A DNA stretch of 16,867 nucleotides from Phycisphaerales bacterium (GTDB taxonomy: Bacteria; Planctomycetota; Phycisphaerae; Phycisphaerales; SM1A02). Below the pieces are notes generated by a model. It was not told the origin of the DNA. It did no database searches and worked only from the letters and a program-made list of their open reading frames with translations. Location: positions 1 to 16,867 of the forward strand of contig JAKVBR010000014.1 in NCBI GenBank assembly GCA_022447165.1, written 5' to 3'. Each line of letters opens with the position of its first letter. Within the stretch, counting starts at the first letter, position 1. Below are positions 14,843 through 16,867 of this stretch, piece by piece. Both the position numbers and the translations under genes were made by a program.

Positions 14843-15302
14843 AAGTATCAATTAGATTGGTAATTGCATTTGAGTTAGGAGTGATGTTTGGACCAAAAAA
14901 TTGAATAGCATTCCCTTCTTGATCAACAATATATTTACCAAAATTCCAAGCTGGTATAGCACCAGCGCCAAACGCTAGCGCAGAATACACATCACATCGA
15001 TCTTCTTCGTGTTTGATTGATACTTTTGACATTAGCGGAAACTTTGCGTTATATGAATTTGCGCAATGGCGAATTACTGCTTCGTCACCAGGCTCCTGTT
15101 TACCAAAATCATTGCAAGGGAAAGCAATAACTGAAAATGATTTTCTAGAGTAACTCTCATGCAATTTTTGAAGTTCGGAATATTGTTTTGTATAGCCGCA
15201 TTCGCTTGCTACATTTACAAACATTGCGACTTTTCCTTTTAGGTGACTAAGATTTAACTCTTTGCCAGTTAAATCTGTACAAGTTAAGTCATATACATTC
15301 AT
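14832..15302 (-). CDS. Glutathione peroxidase family protein, Cys type (copy 2)
   Basis: This is a second thioredoxin-fold peroxidase, alignable with copy 1 over its whole length but clearly diverged. In 156 residues the catalytic Cys is C35 (VNVASECGYT), with Q69 (FGKQEP) and W119-N120 (AWNFGKY). C80 is the likely resolving Cys, since there is no match to C70 of copy 1. The ATG at 15302 overlaps the stop of the upstream regulator gene (4-bp ATGA). It has an AGGA Shine-Dalgarno seven bases ahead, so translation is coupled to the regulator. Its base composition is much AT-richer than copy 1 (about 32% GC in one counted 60-base stretch). The pairing with a regulator that shares a spacer with a FAS1 gene points to a dedicated stress role. 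Confidence 0.92.
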   Translation of the reverse strand: MNVYDLTCTDLTGKELNLSHLKGKVAMFVNVASECGYTKQYSELQKLHESYSRKSFSVIAFPCNDFGKQEPGDEAVIRHCANSYNAKFPLMSKVSIKHEEDRCDVYSALAFGAGAIPAWNFGKYIVDQEGNAIQFFGPNITPNSNAITNLIDTLIS

Positions 15303-16183
15303 TTGCTTGTCCTAAATTTAGCTTTTAAATGTTCATCTAGTTGAAGCATATTATTGAAGTGGCTTGCTTCTTTAAGTTTCGAAAGATTAATTTTGTCTGA
15401 ACTCCGGCCGCCAATAACAAGCTCGATTTCTAAAGCATTTAAGATGTTTGACAGCGAAATGAGATCTTGATTAGTTTGTTTAACATCGATTACATCATTA
15501 ATTGATATGCAAACCAGATCTATTTTCATGCGAGAATTTTTTACTGTTTGTTTAATAACGGATATTGGTGTGTGTGGTCCAATGTTAATGCAATTGCCTG
15601 CATTTTCCATAATTACTACACTTGTGCCAAGTGAAGGAAGTATGTAAATGTCTCCCTCAAGACTGCATGAAACTGCATTGAATTCAGTATGGCTAGAACT
15701 TAGGTATTGAGACAAAAAATTGATACAAGATATGCAAATCTGCGTTGCTCTATGCTCTAGAAAAATTGACTCGGCATCTTCTTCATGGATTTGTCCTAGA
15801 AACTCGAGACTCTTCTTGATTGTTCCATCAAAAATTTCTGCAAGGCTCTTTCCATTCATGAATTCATTTACAAGGTGTTGCTTTGCATAGTTGTCATTGC
15901 CTTCTTTAAGATATTGCAAGAAATCAATAATTTGCCTTTTTTGCGGCTTTTGAATATCGCCCATTGTGGTTGGTAGGCCAAGAACTTGAGGCTGAACTAA
16001 TGTTAAATCACTTCCTCGGACATACTTGATTGCTTCATTGACTTCGATGCGGCGATGTCCTCCAGGTGTTTTGGTGCAGGGCATGACGCCCTGATCAAGC
16101 CATCTCTTTAAAGAAGATTCGCTTGAGCCAATTGCAGCGGCAAATTCCTTTGGAGAAATTGTTTTTGTAATTGGGATGCCCAT
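15299..16183 (-). CDS. MerR-type HTH regulator with degenerate cobalamin-binding domain (CarH/LitR-like)
   Basis: The 294-residue protein has the layout of CarH/LitR regulators. A MerR/excisionase HTH lies at about 8-56 (SSESSLKRWLDQG, TPGGHRR). A helical bundle at about 85-165 carries LEHRATQ, where E143-H144 match the conserved Glu-His of CarH. A Rossmann-like cobalamin domain covers about 168-290 with INIGPHTP at 200-206 and VIGGR at 256-260. Where CarH has the cobalt-ligating His (ExHxxG), this protein has EGDIYILPS with Y180. H133 stands at the CarH Trp position. It therefore probably does not bind B12 in the canonical way. It would regulate transcription through the two nearby repeats and likely controls itself, gpx2 and the divergent FAS1 gene. 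Its -10 (16191-16196) ends seven bases from the ATG. The gene is AT-rich. Confidence 0.85.
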   Translation of the reverse strand: MGIPITKTISPKEFAAAIGSSESSLKRWLDQGVMPCTKTPGGHRRIEVNEAIKYVRGSDLTLVQPQVLGLPTTMGDIQKPQKRQIIDFLQYLKEGNDNYAKQHLVNEFMNGKSLAEIFDGTIKKSLEFLGQIHEEDAESIFLEHRATQICISCINFLSQYLSSSHTEFNAVSCSLEGDIYILPSLGTSVVIMENAGNCINIGPHTPISVIKQTVKNSRMKIDLVCISINDVIDVKQTNQDLISLSNILNALEIELVIGGRSSDKINLSKLKEASHFNNMLQLDEHLKAKFRTSK

Positions 16184-16190
16184 TAGGTGA

Positions 16191-16196
16191 ATTATA
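16191..16196 (-). promoter_or_regulatory. -10 element of the regulator-gpx2 operon, predicted leaderless
   Basis: The - strand reads TATAAT and then seven bases to the ATG at 16183, so transcription should start at or within a base of the start codon. At 17-bp spacing the -35 position reads ACGTTC. It is not consensus and falls inside repeat copy 1. Confidence 0.5.
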
Positions 16197-16209
16197 CAAG
16201 AAAAATCGA

Positions 16210-16229
16210 AAATGAACGTTTTAAACGAT
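16210..16229. promoter_or_regulatory. Putative operator, repeat copy 1
   Basis: This 20-bp element contains ATGAACGTT followed by TTAAACGAT and agrees with copy 2 at 18 of 20 positions. It covers the expected -35 region of the regulator promoter, a position that fits autorepression, or activation if the regulator compensates for the poor -35. Inside it, AACG recurs with a 9-bp period. Confidence 0.55.
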
Positions 16230-16236
16230 ATAAAAC

Positions 16237-16265
16237 TTGATAAAAGTTGAAATATGACCTACTAT
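16237..16265 (+). promoter_or_regulatory. Promoter of the FAS1 gene
   Basis: TTGATA (16237-16242, five of six matches to the -35) and TACTAT (16260-16265, four of six to the -10) are separated by the ideal 17 bp. The predicted transcription start is near 16272, which gives a leader of about 37 nt. This is the best -35/-10 pair I found in the window. Confidence 0.5.
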
Positions 16266-16271
16266 CAACAC

Positions 16272-16291
16272 AAATGAACGTTATGAACGAT
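16272..16291. promoter_or_regulatory. Putative operator, repeat copy 2
   Basis: ATGAACGTT and ATGAACGAT stand as head-to-tail 9-bp units, with a weaker third unit (TATGAAAGG) running into the ribosome-binding site. The element starts at the predicted transcription start of the FAS1 gene, where a bound protein would block initiation. The centre-to-centre distance to copy 1 is 62 bp, close to six helical turns. Confidence 0.55.
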
Positions 16292-16295
16292 TATG

Positions 16296-16301
16296 AAAGG
16301 A
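16296..16301 (+). promoter_or_regulatory. Shine-Dalgarno site of the FAS1 gene
   Basis: AAAGGA lies seven bases before the ATG at 16309. It fixes that start and contrasts with most genes in the window, which lack such a site. Confidence 0.5.
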
Positions 16302-16308
16302 AAATCTC

Positions 16309-16867
16309 ATGTTAACTCAATCTTTATGTATAGCTATGGCCTCGTATAGCTTTGCCAGTGAAACAATTGTGGATAAGGCTATTGAAGTGGAATCGCTAAG
16401 CACTTTGGTGGCAGCAGTTCAGGCAGCCGATTTAGTAGAGGCTCTTAAGTCTGATGGCAATATGACAGTTTTTGCACCAACAAATGAGGCATTCGCAATG
16501 ATTGATGACTCTGCGCTTTCATCTCTCTTAGAACCTTCTCAAAAGAATGAGTTAACGAGAGTTCTACTTCACCATGTCATTCCATTTAAGCTTGATAGTA
16601 AAGAACTTGCAGGTATGAGTTCGGTAACAACCCTCGCGGGGACAGAATTGAGTATTTCATTTTTAAATGGAAGAGTCCTTATCGATGAAGCTGTCGTTAA
16701 CTCGGCTGACATTGAGGTATCAAATGGTATTGTCCATGTCATAGATAGGGTTCTGTTACCACCGCGACAAGTTGATCGAATTGAACAATTATTGCTATCT
16801 GCTATTGATAAAGGCGTCCCGCTTTTTAATGACGGAATGGGTGGCTCGTGTGCAGATATTTACGAGA
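16309..16867 (+). CDS. FAS1 (fasciclin) domain protein, 3' end cut by the window
   Basis: The frame is open from ATG 16309 to the window end (186 codons seen). A short, weak hydrophobic N-terminus ending in ASYSFASE may be a signal peptide, so a secreted or surface role is likely but not certain. One FAS1 domain spans about residues 22-152. It has the H1 motif MTVFAPTNEAF (52-62), a central LLHHVIPFK segment and the H2 motif NGIVHVIDRVLLPP (139-152). FAS1 domains mediate adhesion to proteins or polysaccharides. After the domain the chain continues with RIEQLLLSAIDKGVPLFNDG and SCADIYE, a helical extension I recall from planctomycete-type FAS1 proteins, still open at the edge. The gene has its own promoter and diverges from the regulator gene, sharing the two 20-bp repeats with it. 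Confidence 0.85.
   Translation, partial: MLTQSLCIAMASYSFASETIVDKAIEVESLSTLVAAVQAADLVEALKSDGNMTVFAPTNEAFAMIDDSALSSLLEPSQKNELTRVLLHHVIPFKLDSKELAGMSSVTTLAGTELSISFLNGRVLIDEAVVNSADIEVSNGIVHVIDRVLLPPRQVDRIEQLLLSAIDKGVPLFNDGMGGSCADIYE

Noticed and set aside
1..16867. tRNA genes, CRISPR arrays, insertion sequences, attachment sites
   Set aside because: The few intergenic gaps (196, 164 and 125 bp at most) were read on both strands. None shows a cloverleaf, a regular repeat-spacer pattern, a transposase frame or terminal repeats.

Overview
The window reads as chromosomal DNA of a free-living bacterium with moderate GC, most likely a member of the Planctomycetota (possibly Phycisphaerae). This placement is an inference. 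It rests on the combination of a short PheT without the EMAP-like domain, a futalosine-pathway MqnC, an orphan LON-domain protein, a zinc-ribbon/Yip1-like membrane protein, a FAS1 protein and start codons that mostly lack Shine-Dalgarno sequences. No rRNA, tRNA, CRISPR array or insertion sequence was seen. Coding density is very high, and many neighbouring genes overlap.

Layout from left to right. (1) Positions 1-807, + strand: the 3' end of a DnaJ-like gene overlapping queC (queuosine precursor synthesis). (2) 788-3289, - strand: gyrB, convergent with queC and overlapping it by 20 bp. (3) 3290-3485: a divergent promoter region with a 19-bp perfect palindrome close to the gyrB start. (4) 3486-7449, + strand: a Tat/lipoprotein N-acetylmuramoyl-L-alanine amidase, a LON substrate-binding-domain protein, a two-TM NTF2-like protein, ilvE, and a zinc-ribbon/Yip1-like membrane protein. 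(5) 7388-11401, - strand: a pheT-fchA-mqnC cluster (reading order pheT first), convergent with the previous group over 62 bp. (6) 11430-12472, + strand: two coupled lipoproteins. Their start is separated from the pheT start by only 28 bp, 22 of which form one perfect palindrome. (7) 12411-14667, - strand: a Cys-type glutathione peroxidase and a DEAD-box RNA helicase. (8) 14832-16183, - strand: a second glutathione peroxidase, coupled to a MerR-HTH regulator with a CarH/LitR-like cobalamin-domain architecture. (9) 16309 to the end, + strand: a FAS1 (fasciclin) domain protein, cut by the window edge.

The most interesting part is region 8-9. The regulator gene and the FAS1 gene diverge from a 125-bp spacer that carries two near-identical 20-bp elements (18/20 matches) exactly 62 bp apart. 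One covers the expected -35 region of the regulator promoter. The other sits at the expected transcription start of the FAS1 gene, just behind a good -35/-10 pair. The regulator keeps the CarH/LitR domain plan but has Tyr where the cobalamin-ligating His should be. I infer a stress module of regulator, peroxidase and surface adhesin in which the sensor has changed or lost its B12 chemistry. The regulator/gpx2 operon is visibly AT-richer than the rest of the window.

A second recurring theme is gene starts with a -10 hexamer only 6-7 nt upstream of the ATG (ilvE, mqnC, the regulator; approximately also the LON gene and both sides of the pheT palindrome). This suggests leaderless or near-leaderless transcripts. 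Three pairs of convergent genes overlap at their 3' ends with no terminator between them.
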